From Prochlorococcus marinus str. MIT 9215 (GTDB lineage: Bacteria; Cyanobacteriota; Cyanobacteriia; PCC-6307; Cyanobiaceae): DNA of 64,000 nt. Made by a program: the position numbers and the translations under genes. Under the pieces are notes generated by a model. That model saw only the letters and a program-made list of their open reading frames with translations, had not been told where the DNA came from and searched no databases. Numbering within the stretch: the first letter of the stretch is position 1; each line of letters opens with the position of its first letter. Shown here one piece after another: positions 1 to 10,624 of the stretch. The DNA lies in assembly GCF_000018065.1 (NCBI RefSeq), contig NC_009840.1, positions 620,001 to 684,000 of the forward strand, in the 5' to 3' direction.

Positions 1-55
1 ATGAGCTTTCCATCCTAGTGCCCTTGCCAGCCGCTAATATAGCAACACTTAACAT
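1..55 (-). CDS. glmU: GlmU N-terminus (partial)
   Basis: Only the first 18 codons are in the window. They read MLSVAILAAGKGTRMESS, the LAAGxGTRM nucleotide-binding signature at the very start of bifunctional N-acetylglucosamine-1-phosphate uridyltransferase / glucosamine-1-phosphate acetyltransferase, which makes UDP-GlcNAc for peptidoglycan. The signature is shared with other sugar nucleotidyltransferases, but its position and wording fit GlmU best. The start lies 25 nt after the stop of the mnmD-like gene, so it is probably the third gene of a leftward aroA-mnmD-glmU operon. Confidence 0.8.
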   Translation of the reverse strand, partial: MLSVAILAAGKGTRMESS

Positions 56-80
56 ATTTAGTTGAAATCCTTATTTAAAT

Positions 81-986
81 CTAACTCTTAACGGATGACT
101 TCGTCATTCCCCACTTCTCTCTCCATTTATTTGTAGATAATAGATTTGAGAATAATTGCTCATCCTGTCTCCTCCTGATTATATCGTCTTTACTCGAGTT
201 CAAATCTTTATCTCTATATGGAATACTAGCTTTAGTTAAGAGATGTTCTTCTTCCATTAAAGATAACTTTTCAAAATTGAAATTAGGTTTTAATTTATTT
301 TTATCAAATTTTGATATTGCGACCGTTCCCTGACTCCAAAAAGTTCTGTTTTTAAAACTTGGCTTAATAGTAAAAATTTCTAATCCAAGATTTCTTAAGG
401 TCTTTCTCACTGCCGCTGAAGAAGAATAAGTTATTAAATAACCCTGAGAATTAAGATTTTCTTTGACTTTTGATAAAAATTCAACTGTCCATATTTGTGG
501 GCATTTTTGAGGAGAAAAACCATCTAAATAAATCAGATCGAATTTAATAGAGGAAGGAATTATGTTAATTTTTTCTCTAGCATCACCCCATAAAATGCTG
601 CATTTAAATAATTTATCCTCAAAGTAATCTTTTCGATATAGTGATTCAAATATTTTTTTGACTTTTGGATCCCATAATTTAAAGAAAGATTCATTTCCAA
701 GCGAATATTCAAGAGGATTTTTATCAATCTCCAATGCATACAAATTTAAATACGATTTTTGTTTAATTAATTCATCCAATAAAGAAGCGGAATTGTATCC
801 TAAACCAAAACATATATCCAAAACATTAAGAGATTTGCCCTTAAATCTTTGTAAATTAGAAGGAGCCGTAAACTTTAACTTTGTTTCATCCAATGCGCCC
901 AATAAACTATGGAAGTTCTCTTTAAAAAACACACTTCTTAAAGAGTAACTACCATCTTTTGTTAAGATTTCTATTAATTCAGACAA
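81..986 (-). CDS. MnmD-like tRNA (mnm5s2U34) methyltransferase domain protein
   Basis: A 301-residue SAM-dependent methyltransferase of the DUF752/MnmC N-domain family. LDICFGLGYN (residues 56-65) is the SAM-binding loop, and LDGFSPQKCPQIW (about 154-166) matches the family motif LDGFxPxxxPxxW. In MnmC proteins this domain methylates 5-aminomethyl-2-thiouridine at the tRNA wobble base. The FAD-binding MnmC oxidase domain is absent, so this is a stand-alone MnmD type. It starts 12 nt after aroA and is probably co-transcribed with it. The tRNA substrate is inferred from the family. Confidence 0.8.
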   Translation of the reverse strand: MSELIEILTKDGSYSLRSVFFKENFHSLLGALDETKLKFTAPSNLQRFKGKSLNVLDICFGLGYNSASLLDELIKQKSYLNLYALEIDKNPLEYSLGNESFFKLWDPKVKKIFESLYRKDYFEDKLFKCSILWGDAREKINIIPSSIKFDLIYLDGFSPQKCPQIWTVEFLSKVKENLNSQGYLITYSSSAAVRKTLRNLGLEIFTIKPSFKNRTFWSQGTVAISKFDKNKLKPNFNFEKLSLMEEEHLLTKASIPYRDKDLNSSKDDIIRRRQDEQLFSNLLSTNKWREKWGMTKSSVKS

Positions 987-998
987 AAACTTTTTAGG

Positions 999-2315
999 TT
1001 AGTTAGTTAGTTTGTCCAGCTCTTCCCAAAAAGTGGGATAAGAGACGCTAGCTGCACCTGCTCTCATGATTTTTGAGGTTCCTTTCGCAAGAAGTGAAGC
1101 AATAGCAAGACTCATTGCTACTCGATGATCTGTCTCACTATCTACCTCCGCAGAATGAAATTTTGATTGGCCATTAATAATTAAACCATCCTCTTTTTCT
1201 GTTATTTTTGCGCCGAATTTTTGTAACTGTCGGGCCATGACTTTTAATCGATCTGTTTCCTTAACTCTTAATTCTTGTGCATCCTTAATTTCAGAAACTC
1301 CACTACAAAAACAAGCAGCCACAGTAAGGATAGGAATTTCATCTATAAGTTTTGGGAGAATATCACCTTCAACAGTGAATGATCTTAAATTATTTGAAGT
1401 CTTTACTTTAATAGATCCAATAGGTTCACCCGCAATAGTCGATTTATCTAAAATCTCATAATTGCACCCCATTGAATCCATTACATTTAAAATCCCTGTT
1501 CTAGTGGGATTTAATCCGACGTTCTGAATTAAAACCTCTGAATTTGGAACAATAGAGGCAGCAATCATCCAAAAAGAAGCAGAGCTTATGTCTCCAGGAA
1601 TCAATATTCTCTGGCCAATTAAGTTACCCCCTGACGTGATAACTATATTCCTTCCTAATTCTCCTCTGATACTGATGTCTGCTCCAAATGCTTTTAACAT
1701 TCTTTCAGTATGATCTCTTGAAGATGCTGGTTCAATAACAGAGGTAGTTCCAGACGCATTCAAGCCTGCTAATAATATTGCCGATTTCACTTGAGCACTT
1801 GCTACTGGAGTTCCAATAACACATCCCTTGAGTTTTTCTCCATTAATTGAGATTGGAGCTTTGTTCCCAAATTCCCTTCCAGAAATTTTGCCACCCATTA
1901 AAGACAATGGTTTGCCAACTCTCCCCATTGGCCTTTCGTTAAGAGAAGCGTCCCCGGTTAAGATGAAATTCTTACCTTCTTGTGCGGCTAGTAAACCCAT
2001 TAATAACCTCATAGTGGTTCCTGAATTTCCACAATTAAGAATTTCTTTTGGCTCTTTTAATCCATCAAGACCCTTCCCTGAAATCGTAAAAGGCTCATCT
2101 TTTATTATTTTTGGAATATTTACACCTAATTTTCTAAGACAATCAGCAGTTGAAAGTGGATCTTCAGAATGTAAAAAACCCTCAATAGTCGTATTACCCT
2201 TAGCAATACTTCCAATTATCAAAGCTCTATGAGAGATGGATTTATCTCCAGGTACTTTTATTTTTCCTTTTAATTTGGTTCCACCTTTTATTGTGCGGAT
2301 ATTATTCATTTTCAA
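999..2315 (-). CDS. aroA: 3-phosphoshikimate 1-carboxyvinyltransferase (EPSP synthase)
   Basis: A 438-residue protein of normal family length. It catalyses the sixth shikimate-pathway step, joining PEP to shikimate-3-phosphate, in the cytoplasm. Substrate-binding motifs are GDKSISHR (23-30), [14 protein letters not shown] (94-107) and the late KETDRL segment. The first ATG is followed two codons later by a second ATG; either could be used. It heads a leftward run with the mnmD-like gene and glmU. The divergent comB gene begins about 120 bp away, so this gap holds both promoters. Confidence 0.97.
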
Positions 2316-2434
2316 GTTAATGCTTGATAAGATTTCTATAAAAATAAATTAGTTATATTTTATCAATAAGTTTGTTTTTAAAAAAAAATAATCATATTAA
2401 GTAACTGTTTTCTATAATAAATTTAGAAAGGAAA

Positions 2435-3169
2435 CTGATCATTAATCTTACTTATTATCACGTCGCAAAAGATGTCCCAGAAATAAGCCCCGATATTGCG
2501 GTCGTCATTGATGTTTTAAGAGCTACAACTACAATTTCTTGCGCATTAAATAATGGAGCCGATTCAATTCAAGTTTTTGCAGATTTAGATCTATTGAAAG
2601 AATCTGCAATTAAGTGGCAAGCCGATAAGAGACTAATGCTTGGAGAGAGAGGCGGTAAGAAAATTGAGGGCTTTGATTTAGGAAATTCTCCTTTATCAGT
2701 TACAAAAAAAGTTGTTAATGGTAAAAGACTTTTTATGAGTACAACTAATGGGACTAAATCATTGCAAAAAGTTCAAAATGCAAACCATTTATTTGCTATG
2801 GGGCTCCCAAATAGGAAAGCAGTCGCTGAAAAAATCATTTCATTAAAAAAAGAAAATGTTTTAATACTTGGTAGTGGTTGGGAAGGCTCATATTCACTTG
2901 AGGATTCATTGGCTGCGGGTGCTTTGGCCTCATACTTTGAACAGAATTGTGATTTTAAAATTAATATCATGAATGACGAATTACAGTCTGCTTTGGCACT
3001 ATGGAATTTTTGGAAAAATGATATTTTGAAATGTTTAAAAACAGCAACCCATGGCAAAAGATTGACAAGTCTTGGAGATTATGAGGATGATTTTAAATGT
3101 TGCTCTGAACTTGATTGCTTAGATATCGTTCCAGCTCAAGTTGAAAGAGGTGTGATTCGTGCCTCATGA
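2435..3169 (+). CDS. comB: 2-phosphosulfolactate phosphatase (ComB family), non-canonical start
   Basis: ComB-family protein, 244 residues if started at CTG 2435. The core reads VVIDVLRATTT near the N-terminus and LGERGGKKIEGFDLGNSP further on, both ComB signatures. Archaeal ComB makes sulfolactate in coenzyme M synthesis; the cyanobacterial substrate is unknown. From the in-frame stop at 2402 there is no ATG, GTG or TTG before TTG 2594, which would delete the conserved first 50 residues. An AGGA (2429-2432) lies 2 nt before CTG 2435, 5 nt before ATC 2438 and 8 nt before ATT 2441, so initiation at ATC or ATT is at least as likely as at CTG. It leads a rightward gene run. Confidence 0.85.
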   Translation: MIINLTYYHVAKDVPEISPDIAVVIDVLRATTTISCALNNGADSIQVFADLDLLKESAIKWQADKRLMLGERGGKKIEGFDLGNSPLSVTKKVVNGKRLFMSTTNGTKSLQKVQNANHLFAMGLPNRKAVAEKIISLKKENVLILGSGWEGSYSLEDSLAAGALASYFEQNCDFKINIMNDELQSALALWNFWKNDILKCLKTATHGKRLTSLGDYEDDFKCCSELDCLDIVPAQVERGVIRAS

Positions 3170-3199
3170 TTTACGAATTGGTTCACTAGGAGTAAAGTC

Positions 3200-4027
3200 T
3201 TGACTGATTTTTTGGTAGCTGCATTGCAAATTACGAGTACTTCAAATGTTGAAGCTAATTTTGTTGAAGCAGAAGAACAAATTGAATTAGCTTCTAGAAG
3301 AGGTGCTGAGTTAATAGGATTGCCTGAAAATTTTGCTTTTTTAGGGGAAGATGATGAAAAACTTAGATTAGCTTCTGAATTGTCAGAGAAATGTACAAAT
3401 TTTCTAAAAACTATGTCACAAAGATATCAAGTATATCTTTTGGGAGGTGGGTACCCTGTCCCTGCGGGTGATGACAGTCATACTTTTAATAGGTCAGCCT
3501 TATTTGGTAAAGATGGACAGGTTTTGGCTAAATACGACAAGATTCACTTATTTGATGTTGATTTGCCAGATGGAAATTTATACAAGGAATCATCCACCAT
3601 TTTATCGGGGGCAGAGTATCCACCTGTAGTAGATGTACCGGGTTTATGTAAAATAGGATTATCGATTTGTTACGACGTTAGATTTCCTGAACTTTATAGA
3701 TATTTGTCTTCCAATGGTGCAGAGCTAATTATGATTCCCGCAGCTTTTACAGCATTTACTGGGAAAGATCACTGGCAAATCCTATTGCAAGCAAGAGCAA
3801 TTGAGAATACTGCATATGTAGTCGCTCCAGCTCAAACTGGGATTCATTATGGGAGAAGGCAAAGTCATGGCCATGCAATGGTAATTGACCCTTGGGGTAC
3901 AGTTTTATCTGACGCGGGGAAAACTCAGGGAGCTGCAATAGCACCTGCTGATAAAGAAAGAGTCAAGAAAATTAGGGAGCAGATGCCAAGCCTTAAACAT
4001 AGAAAAAACAAATTATTTTCAAACTAA
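3200..4027 (+). CDS. carbon-nitrogen hydrolase (Nit/omega-amidase-like)
   Basis: A 275-residue nitrilase-superfamily amidase with the full Glu-Lys-Cys triad: E43 (LPENFAF), K114 (KYDKIHLFD) and C157 (GLSICYDVRFPE). These motifs match the Nit1/Nit2 branch, which hydrolyses deaminated glutathione or omega-amides, rather than true nitrilases. The start is TTG 3200, preceded by AGGAG. The stop overlaps the ATG of the amidase gene by one base, indicating translational coupling in a comB-nit-amiC-murI-sds run. The exact substrate cannot be read from sequence. Confidence 0.88.
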   Translation: MTDFLVAALQITSTSNVEANFVEAEEQIELASRRGAELIGLPENFAFLGEDDEKLRLASELSEKCTNFLKTMSQRYQVYLLGGGYPVPAGDDSHTFNRSALFGKDGQVLAKYDKIHLFDVDLPDGNLYKESSTILSGAEYPPVVDVPGLCKIGLSICYDVRFPELYRYLSSNGAELIMIPAAFTAFTGKDHWQILLQARAIENTAYVVAPAQTGIHYGRRQSHGHAMVIDPWGTVLSDAGKTQGAAIAPADKERVKKIREQMPSLKHRKNKLFSN

Positions 4028-5112
4028 TGATAAAGTTTTTAGGTAATAAACTTTTTCGTTATTTATCTGTTTTTTTATTTCTAAATTCCTCAACCCTTCC
4101 AATTAAATCTTCAAGTGCTCTTGCGGCATGGGCTATAAACACTAATGGTGTATTAGAGTTAAGAACGAAATTAAATACAAATTTAAAAGCATACTTTAAG
4201 AAGGCTAACCAAATATCTGGCGATAGATTTTGGGTAGATTTCCCAGGGGAATTAAAAAATCCCAGAACAATAAAAGGTAATGGCCCAATAAAAGAAATTA
4301 GATTAGGTAAACCAATTAAGGGTAAAACAAGACTAGTAATTGAATTTAAGAAAGATACTTATTTGAAACCTTTGACTTGGCGATTGGTTGGCTTAGATCA
4401 AAATAGGTGGAGAATAAAACTATTTGACCCAAAATATTCTTTTAAAAAGATCAGTGAAGGTCAAGTTTTTAAAAGAATAGGAAATATTAAAGAAAAACAA
4501 AAATCAATTTATGAGAAGGAAAGTAATTATCATTACTTAAAATTACCTGACGTAAAACGAAACAAATTTTCGGTTGTTATCGACCCCGGGCACGGAGGTC
4601 CTGATCCGGGAGCAATTGGTATTGGCGGTATTAGGGAAACAGATGTTGTACTTGAGGTTTCCAAAATAGTTAAAAAATTACTTTCTGAGAAAGGTGTCAA
4701 TGTAAAATTAACCAGAAAAAATGAAATCGATTTGGATTTACCTCCAAGAGTCTCCTATGCTAACAACTCGGATGCAGATATCTTTGTAAGTATTCATGCA
4801 AATGCCTCAAGAGGTAAAAGAAGGGATATTAATGGATTGGAAACCTTTTACTATAGAGGTTGGAGAGGTAGATTACTTGCTAAAAAAATTCAGAAACAAA
4901 TTCTAAGAGTTTCTCCTGGAAGTCCTGATCGAGGGGTTAAACAAGGGAGATTTTACGTAATAAAAAATACTAGAATGCCTGCAGTTCTTGTAGAAATTGG
5001 ATTTTTAACGGGGAGATTAGATGCAAGAAGATTAGAAAAAACAACACATCGTAAAAGATTGGCTTATGCAATTTCAAAAGGCATTCTTGAATATCTGTAT
5101 AAATTAGGGTGA
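4027..5112 (+). CDS. amiC: N-acetylmuramoyl-L-alanine amidase (AMIN + Amidase_3)
   Basis: A 361-residue secreted cell-wall amidase. It has an N-terminal hydrophobic signal segment (about 8-33), an AMIN-type beta domain (about 35-145), and a zinc Amidase_3 domain from about 178 with VIDPGHGGPDPGAIG, SIHAN and VEIGFLTG. It cleaves the bond between MurNAc and the stem peptide, usually at cell separation. It overlaps the nitrilase stop by 1 nt, and its own stop overlaps the murI GTG, so the three genes are coupled. The amiC name is by family resemblance. Confidence 0.93.
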   Translation: MIKFLGNKLFRYLSVFLFLNSSTLPIKSSSALAAWAINTNGVLELRTKLNTNLKAYFKKANQISGDRFWVDFPGELKNPRTIKGNGPIKEIRLGKPIKGKTRLVIEFKKDTYLKPLTWRLVGLDQNRWRIKLFDPKYSFKKISEGQVFKRIGNIKEKQKSIYEKESNYHYLKLPDVKRNKFSVVIDPGHGGPDPGAIGIGGIRETDVVLEVSKIVKKLLSEKGVNVKLTRKNEIDLDLPPRVSYANNSDADIFVSIHANASRGKRRDINGLETFYYRGWRGRLLAKKIQKQILRVSPGSPDRGVKQGRFYVIKNTRMPAVLVEIGFLTGRLDARRLEKTTHRKRLAYAISKGILEYLYKLG

Positions 5113-5903
5113 ATCTTAAAGTAGGTATATTTGATAGCGGTATAGGTGGGTTTACTATCCTTAACTCTCTTCTAAAAACCCGTAAAGATATAGAAGTTTT
5201 TTATTTGGCGGATACAAAAAGAATTCCTTTTGGCGGTAAAAATTTTGTAGAGATAAGGTTAATCGCAAAGGAAATTTGCAATTTTTTTGTTGATAAGAAT
5301 TTGGATGCACTTTTAGTAGCTTGTAACACTACAAACGCATGTGCACTTGATATCATGGAAAATAATTTAAAGGTCCCCTGTTTTGATCTTATTAACTCAG
5401 TATCGGGGATAGTTGACAAACAAATAATTGGTGTCCTAGCAACACAAACAACTGTTAGGTCATCATATTACAAAAACGCTATAAATTCTAAAAAAGAGAA
5501 TACGATAATATTTCAGCAAGAATGTCCGGAATTTGTATCAGAAATTGAAAAAGAAAAATTAAATCTTGATAAGTTAAATTATCTTTCAGATTTATACTTA
5601 AGACCATTAATAAATAAAAATATTGAAGAATTAATACTTGGATGTAGTCACTATCCTTTGATTTATGACTTTTTAAGAAAAAAATTAGATTCCAATATTA
5701 CAATTATTGATCCATCGGTAGCATTAATAAAAAAATTTAATCAATTTTTTGATATTCCAAAAACTGCCTGTTATGAGGGTCTCTCTTATGAAAATGTAGA
5801 GTTCTTTGTTACTTCAAAAAGAGATGAGTTTTCCAGTAAAGTAAAATTTTGGCTTGGAATTAATAAAGAAATTAGGTTGGTTAACCTCCGAAGTAATGTT
5901 TGA
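5109..5903 (+). CDS. murI: glutamate racemase
   Basis: A 264-residue racemase making D-glutamate for peptidoglycan. FDSGIGG (D9) opens the protein, and the two catalytic cysteines are C72 (ACNTTNA) and C179 (LGCSHYP). The GTG start overlaps the amidase stop in a GTGA arrangement, so translation is likely coupled. Two consecutive cell-wall genes suggest a functional pair. Length is normal and no motif is missing. Confidence 0.96.
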   Translation: MNLKVGIFDSGIGGFTILNSLLKTRKDIEVFYLADTKRIPFGGKNFVEIRLIAKEICNFFVDKNLDALLVACNTTNACALDIMENNLKVPCFDLINSVSGIVDKQIIGVLATQTTVRSSYYKNAINSKKENTIIFQQECPEFVSEIEKEKLNLDKLNYLSDLYLRPLINKNIEELILGCSHYPLIYDFLRKKLDSNITIIDPSVALIKKFNQFFDIPKTACYEGLSYENVEFFVTSKRDEFSSKVKFWLGINKEIRLVNLRSNV

Positions 5904-5930
5904 TTCCTTAAGATGTAGAAGAGGTCAATC

Positions 5931-6902
5931 ATGAATACAGTAACAGAGCTACTACAACCAGTTGAAAATGATCTTGATGATCTTATTTTAGAACTGAAAA
6001 ATCTAATAGGAGCTGGTCATCCAATTCTTCAAGCCGCAGCGGAACACCTTTTTAGTGCTGGGGGGAAAAGATTAAGACCTGGTATAGTTTTATTGATTTC
6101 AAAAGCTATATCTCCTGAATTTTGCTTGACAAGCAAACATAAAAGGCTTGCTGAAATAACTGAGATGATTCATACAGCCTCATTAGTCCATGATGATGTT
6201 GTTGATGAGGCGGCTACAAGAAGAGGAGTAGATACAGTTCATAGCAGATTTAATACCAGAGTAGCTGTTTTAGCGGGTGACTTTTTATTCGCTCAAGCAA
6301 GTTGGCACCTAGCAAATCTTGACAATGTAAATGTAGTTAAACTACTTAGTAGAGTAATAATGGATTTAGCAGAGGGTGAAATAAAACAAAATTTAAATAG
6401 ATTTGATTCGGCTCAATCTTTTTCTAAATACATCAACAAAAGTTATTGTAAAACAGCATCATTAATAGCCAATAGTTGCAAAGCTGCTGGTGTTTTAAGT
6501 GGGATTAATGACGAAAACTTAACCTCATTGTACGAATTTGGCAAAAATATTGGTTTAGCATTTCAAGTGGTAGATGATATTCTTGACTTTACTGGAAATG
6601 ATAAACAACTTGGAAAACCTGCCGTAAGCGATCTTGCTAGTGGTTATCTTACTGCCCCAGTTTTATATGCCTTAGAAGAAAATAAACAATTGTCAGTTCT
6701 TATAAACAGAGAACTCGCTGAAAAAAATGATTTAGATGATGCTCTTAATATCATCATGAACTCTAAAGCTATTGATAGTTCCAGGAAACTAGCTGAGGAT
6801 TTTGCAATGCTCTCTAAAGAAGCTATAGTCTGGCTTCCTGATTCAGAATATAAAAGAGCTTTAATGGCTCTACCAGAATTTGTTCTAAGCCGTATTTATT
6901 AG
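5931..6902 (+). CDS. sds: all-trans polyprenyl (solanesyl-type) diphosphate synthase
   Basis: A 323-residue trans-isoprenyl diphosphate synthase. The first Asp-rich motif is HDDVVDEAATRRG (from about 87), the second is VDDILDFTG (about 213-221), and GGKRLRP (44-50) binds isopentenyl diphosphate. In cyanobacteria this paralogue, distinct from CrtE, makes the C45 side chain of plastoquinone. Chain length is inferred from family resemblance, not from a residue test. It begins 27 nt after murI. Confidence 0.88.
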   Translation: MNTVTELLQPVENDLDDLILELKNLIGAGHPILQAAAEHLFSAGGKRLRPGIVLLISKAISPEFCLTSKHKRLAEITEMIHTASLVHDDVVDEAATRRGVDTVHSRFNTRVAVLAGDFLFAQASWHLANLDNVNVVKLLSRVIMDLAEGEIKQNLNRFDSAQSFSKYINKSYCKTASLIANSCKAAGVLSGINDENLTSLYEFGKNIGLAFQVVDDILDFTGNDKQLGKPAVSDLASGYLTAPVLYALEENKQLSVLINRELAEKNDLDDALNIIMNSKAIDSSRKLAEDFAMLSKEAIVWLPDSEYKRALMALPEFVLSRIY

Positions 6903-6996
6903 ATTTATTAGAAATAAATCTTTGAGCTAAATTAATATTAAAATTTTTGAAAACCTTAATTTTTTCGACTAAATTTATTAAGCATAGATTTATTTA

Positions 6997-8979
6997 ATGT
7001 CATTAGATAAAAAAAATTCAATCAATAACATACTTGAAGAAAAGAGAATTTTTCCTCCATCAAAAAAATTTGCAGAAAACTCAAATATTAGTACTCAAGA
7101 AGAATTACTAAGTCTAAAGAAACAAGCATCAGATAATCCTATTCAATTTTGGGAATCTTTTGCAAAATCTGAATTAGATTGGTTTAAGCCATTTCAAACA
7201 GTATTAGATAAAGAAAATGCGCCCTTTTTTAAATGGTTCAAAGAAGGAAAACTCAATATTACGTATAACTGCTTAGATAGACACATTAAGAGAGGGCTGG
7301 GAGGAAAGACTGCACTTATATGGGAAGGCGAACCGGGAGATAGCAAAAAATATACTTACGAAGAACTTCTAAAAGAGGTATGTAAAGCAGCTAATGCATT
7401 AAAAGCTATTGGTGTAAAAAAAGGAGATTTGGTATGTATTTATATGCCTATGATTCCTGAAGCGATGTTTGCGATGTTAGCTTGTGCAAGAATTGGCGCG
7501 CCTCATTCAGTTGTCTTCGGAGGATTTTCTTCAGAAGCTTTAAAAGATAGGTTAATTGATGGAAACGCCAGATTTGTTATTACTGCTGATGGTGGCTTTA
7601 GAAAAGATAAGGTGATTGAACTTAAGAAAGCAGTTGATGCGGCTATTGAAAGTGGGGCAGATAAAGTTGTTGAGAAAGTGGTTGTTGTTCAACGATCCCA
7701 AAAAAATATATCGATGGTTGATGATAGAGATTTTTGGTGGCACGAATTATTAAAAGATCAAAAAGATCATTGTGAACCAGAAATAATGAATAGTGAAGAT
7801 AGACTTTTTATTCTTTATACTTCAGGATCTACTGGAAAACCCAAAGGTGTAGTTCACACTACAGGTGGTTACAATCTTTGGACCCATTTGACATTTAAAT
7901 GGATATTTGACTTAAAAGATGACGATATTTACTGGTGTACTGCTGATGTTGGTTGGATTACTGGGCATAGTTATATAGTTTATGGGCCTTTATCTAATGG
8001 TGCTACAACTTTAATGTATGAGGGAGTGCCAAGACCCTCAAATTTAGGTGCTTTTTGGGAAATTGTTCAAAAATATAAGGTTTCTATTTTTTATACTGCA
8101 CCAACTGCAATAAGAGCATTTATGAAGTCAGGGCGTGAAATACCTGATAAATATAATTTGGAGAGTCTTAGACTTTTGGGAACAGTTGGAGAACCAATTA
8201 ATCCTGAAGCTTGGATGTGGTACAAGGATGTTATTGGTAAAGATAAGTGCCCTATTGTTGATACTTGGTGGCAAACTGAAACTGGTGGTGTGATGATAAG
8301 TCCCTTGCCTGGAGTCGTTGCTACAAAGCCAGGTTCTGCTACTTTCCCTTTGCCAGGAATCGAAGTAGAAATTGTCGATAAGAATGGAGATAAGGTTAAG
8401 GAGAACGAGGGTGGCTATTTAATTATTAAGAAACCTTGGCCAGGAATGATGAGAACAATTCACGGAAACTCAGAGAGATATTTGGAGAGTTATTGGGAAT
8501 ATATTTCCTTTAAAGGCGAACAAAATGTTTATTTTGCTGGAGATGGAGCACGCATTGATGAAGATGGATATATATGGATTATGGGAAGAGTTGATGATGT
8601 TATAAGTGTTTCAGGACATCGGTTAGGAACAATGGAAATAGAATCTGCTTTGGTAAGTCATAAATCAGTTGCAGAGTCCGCAGTAGTTGGCAAAAAAGAT
8701 GATTTAAAAGGTGAAGTTATAGTTGCTTTTGTATCTCTAGAAAAAGACGTAAACGGTTCTTCAGAATTAGTAGAGAATCTAAAGAAACATGTTGTTAATG
8801 AAATTGGAATTATCGCTAAACCTGAAAAAATAATAATTTCTGACTTTCTTCCGAAAACACGTAGTGGAAAAATTATGAGACGAATTTTAAGATCTTTGGC
8901 TGCAGGAGAAAAAATTAGCGGTGATATAAGCACTCTTGAAGATAGTTCTGTTTTGGAAAAGCTTAAAGAATTATCCTAA
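6997..8979 (+). CDS. acs: acetyl-CoA synthetase
   Basis: A 660-residue AMP-forming ligase converting acetate, ATP and CoA to acetyl-CoA. The P-loop-like signature [18 protein letters not shown], the substrate motif [11 protein letters not shown], and the C-terminal RSGKIMRR with the catalytic, acetylatable lysine are all intact. ATG 6997 gives the standard family length. It follows sds after 94 bp and may have its own promoter. Its stop overlaps the convergent DUF1350 gene by 4 nt. Confidence 0.97.
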   Translation: MSLDKKNSINNILEEKRIFPPSKKFAENSNISTQEELLSLKKQASDNPIQFWESFAKSELDWFKPFQTVLDKENAPFFKWFKEGKLNITYNCLDRHIKRGLGGKTALIWEGEPGDSKKYTYEELLKEVCKAANALKAIGVKKGDLVCIYMPMIPEAMFAMLACARIGAPHSVVFGGFSSEALKDRLIDGNARFVITADGGFRKDKVIELKKAVDAAIESGADKVVEKVVVVQRSQKNISMVDDRDFWWHELLKDQKDHCEPEIMNSEDRLFILYTSGSTGKPKGVVHTTGGYNLWTHLTFKWIFDLKDDDIYWCTADVGWITGHSYIVYGPLSNGATTLMYEGVPRPSNLGAFWEIVQKYKVSIFYTAPTAIRAFMKSGREIPDKYNLESLRLLGTVGEPINPEAWMWYKDVIGKDKCPIVDTWWQTETGGVMISPLPGVVATKPGSATFPLPGIEVEIVDKNGDKVKENEGGYLIIKKPWPGMMRTIHGNSERYLESYWEYISFKGEQNVYFAGDGARIDEDGYIWIMGRVDDVISVSGHRLGTMEIESALVSHKSVAESAVVGKKDDLKGEVIVAFVSLEKDVNGSSELVENLKKHVVNEIGIIAKPEKIIISDFLPKTRSGKIMRRILRSLAAGEKISGDISTLEDSSVLEKLKELS

Positions 8980-9698
8980 TCAGATTCATCAATTAAACTG
9001 GAAATTTTTTTTATAGTATTTCTTTTGAATTCATCATCGGCCCAGTCTCCCAAAAAATTTTCTCTTAGTCCTGCACTTGCAATTACAGTGTGTGTACCTT
9101 TTAACATTACCCCCTTAGAATTATCTTCTTTTCTTGCTTTTAGACAAGAAAATAATTTGTCTGTTTGATCTAATTCGTCTGAGTTGAATTTTATTAGGAA
9201 GTTATTTTTTTGATTATATGTTTTTTCAATTAATCGCAAAGTTCTTTCAGGGCTTGGGCTGAATTCACTTTTGAATTCTAATTTTTGAGAAATTTGTTTC
9301 AATAATGGAATAGATTTGTTTGCACTGAAGTTATTAAAACTTATTGATATGAATTTTTCGCAATTTCTTCCACCATCAGGGGAAATTAGATGAAGTTTGC
9401 ATCCTAGGCTATGACCAATTCTTATTGAAGGAATTGATGCTCCTATTCTCTTGGATAAAGATATTCGGCAATTCTTGAAATCTCTCCATGCTTTAATAGC
9501 AAGTTGTTGGTGATCGAATTGTGGAGTGTATTTATATGCATGTACTGCATAGTTTTTATTTATTAAACTCTCTATGAATCTTCTATAAGTTAAATCTGGT
9601 TTAGAAGCTAAATAACTTCCACCAATAAATTCCACAATTTTTTTAGGATTTGAAGGCCAATAACAAAAATTATTAAATTGATATTTTGTAAAAGTCAT
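8976..9698 (-). CDS. DUF1350 family protein (alpha/beta-hydrolase-like)
   Basis: A 240-residue member of the DUF1350 family, found in cyanobacteria and plastids. It opens with [26 protein letters not shown] wording typical of the family. [10 protein letters not shown] segment (about residues 93-101) resembles the nucleophile elbow of alpha/beta hydrolases, which suggests a hydrolase fold, but no substrate is known. It is convergent with acs, overlapping by 4 nt, and no hairpin terminator is evident between them. Confidence 0.75.
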   Translation of the reverse strand: MTFTKYQFNNFCYWPSNPKKIVEFIGGSYLASKPDLTYRRFIESLINKNYAVHAYKYTPQFDHQQLAIKAWRDFKNCRISLSKRIGASIPSIRIGHSLGCKLHLISPDGGRNCEKFISISFNNFSANKSIPLLKQISQKLEFKSEFSPSPERTLRLIEKTYNQKNNFLIKFNSDELDQTDKLFSCLKARKEDNSKGVMLKGTHTVIASAGLRENFLGDWADDEFKRNTIKKISSLIDESD

Positions 9699-9815
9699 CT
9701 TTCATAAACTAAAAATTTTTCAAAAATTATTTTCTAATAATGATTCTTAATTTATATTAATTTAAGAGAAATTTTGATTTAATGCGTCAAGATAAATAAA
9801 AGTGTTTTCAGCTAA

Positions 9816-10595
9816 TTGGATCTACCTAACAAAAAAGAATTAAATCAATTGGATATTCTTCAGGATCAAGTTATCAGTTATCCCTCTGAAGAGAGTTTTG
9901 CTAATCAAAATAAAAAAATTGAAAAAATTTTAATTCTTGATACTGAAACAACAGGTTTAGACGAAAATAAAGATGAAGTGATAGAGATAGGTTGTATTTT
10001 GTTTGATGTATCTTTTAAGTGCGTGCTTTCACAAGTTTCTTTTTTATTCCCAGTTAATAATAATGAAGCCGAACAGGTGAATGGTATATCTGCTGATGTA
10101 ACTAATATCTCTCAACCATGGGAAGATGGATTGAATTTCTTTCTGAAACTTGTTGATTATTCGGATTTCATTGTCGCGCATAATGTAGAGTTTGATAAGA
10201 AATGGTTTGGGAAAGGAAGATTACCTAAACTTAATAAAAAATGGATATGCAGTTTGGAGGACATTAATTGGTCTTTTCAAAAATCTCTAAAAAATAGACC
10301 ATCAGTAACTGACCTTGCTTTATCTTTTTCAATACCAGTTTGGAATTTACATAGAGCTTTGTCTGATTGCTTTTACATATCTGAGGTCTTCAAAAAATGT
10401 GATAATTTAGAAGAACTTTTACTTAAAGCTACTGAACCCAGGTTTTTATACAAGGCATTGGTAAGTTATGAAGAGAGGTCTTTAGCTAAAAATGCTGGGT
10501 TTAGATGGAATAGTCATGTACAGGGAGCTTGGTCAAAAAAATTAACTCCTAATGAAGCTAAAAATCTTGATTTTAGAGTAGAGATTTTGAATTAA
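9816..10595 (+). CDS. DEDDh 3'-5' exonuclease (DnaQ/epsilon-like)
   Basis: A 259-residue protein with an RNase-T/DnaQ exonuclease domain: ILDTETTGL (ExoI, about 43-51), HNVEFDKKWF (ExoII) and HRALSDCFY (ExoIII with the catalytic His and Asp). About 50 residues follow the nuclease core, ending in a Lys/Trp-rich segment (RWNSHVQGAWSKKL). The start at TTG 9816 is uncertain because no strong ribosome site precedes it. It may be a repair or proofreading nuclease; whether it serves the Pol III core cannot be judged from position. Confidence 0.82.
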   Translation: MDLPNKKELNQLDILQDQVISYPSEESFANQNKKIEKILILDTETTGLDENKDEVIEIGCILFDVSFKCVLSQVSFLFPVNNNEAEQVNGISADVTNISQPWEDGLNFFLKLVDYSDFIVAHNVEFDKKWFGKGRLPKLNKKWICSLEDINWSFQKSLKNRPSVTDLALSFSIPVWNLHRALSDCFYISEVFKKCDNLEELLLKATEPRFLYKALVSYEERSLAKNAGFRWNSHVQGAWSKKLTPNEAKNLDFRVEILN

Positions 10596-10624
10596 TATTA
10601 AATAAATTTTTACTAAAAATATAT

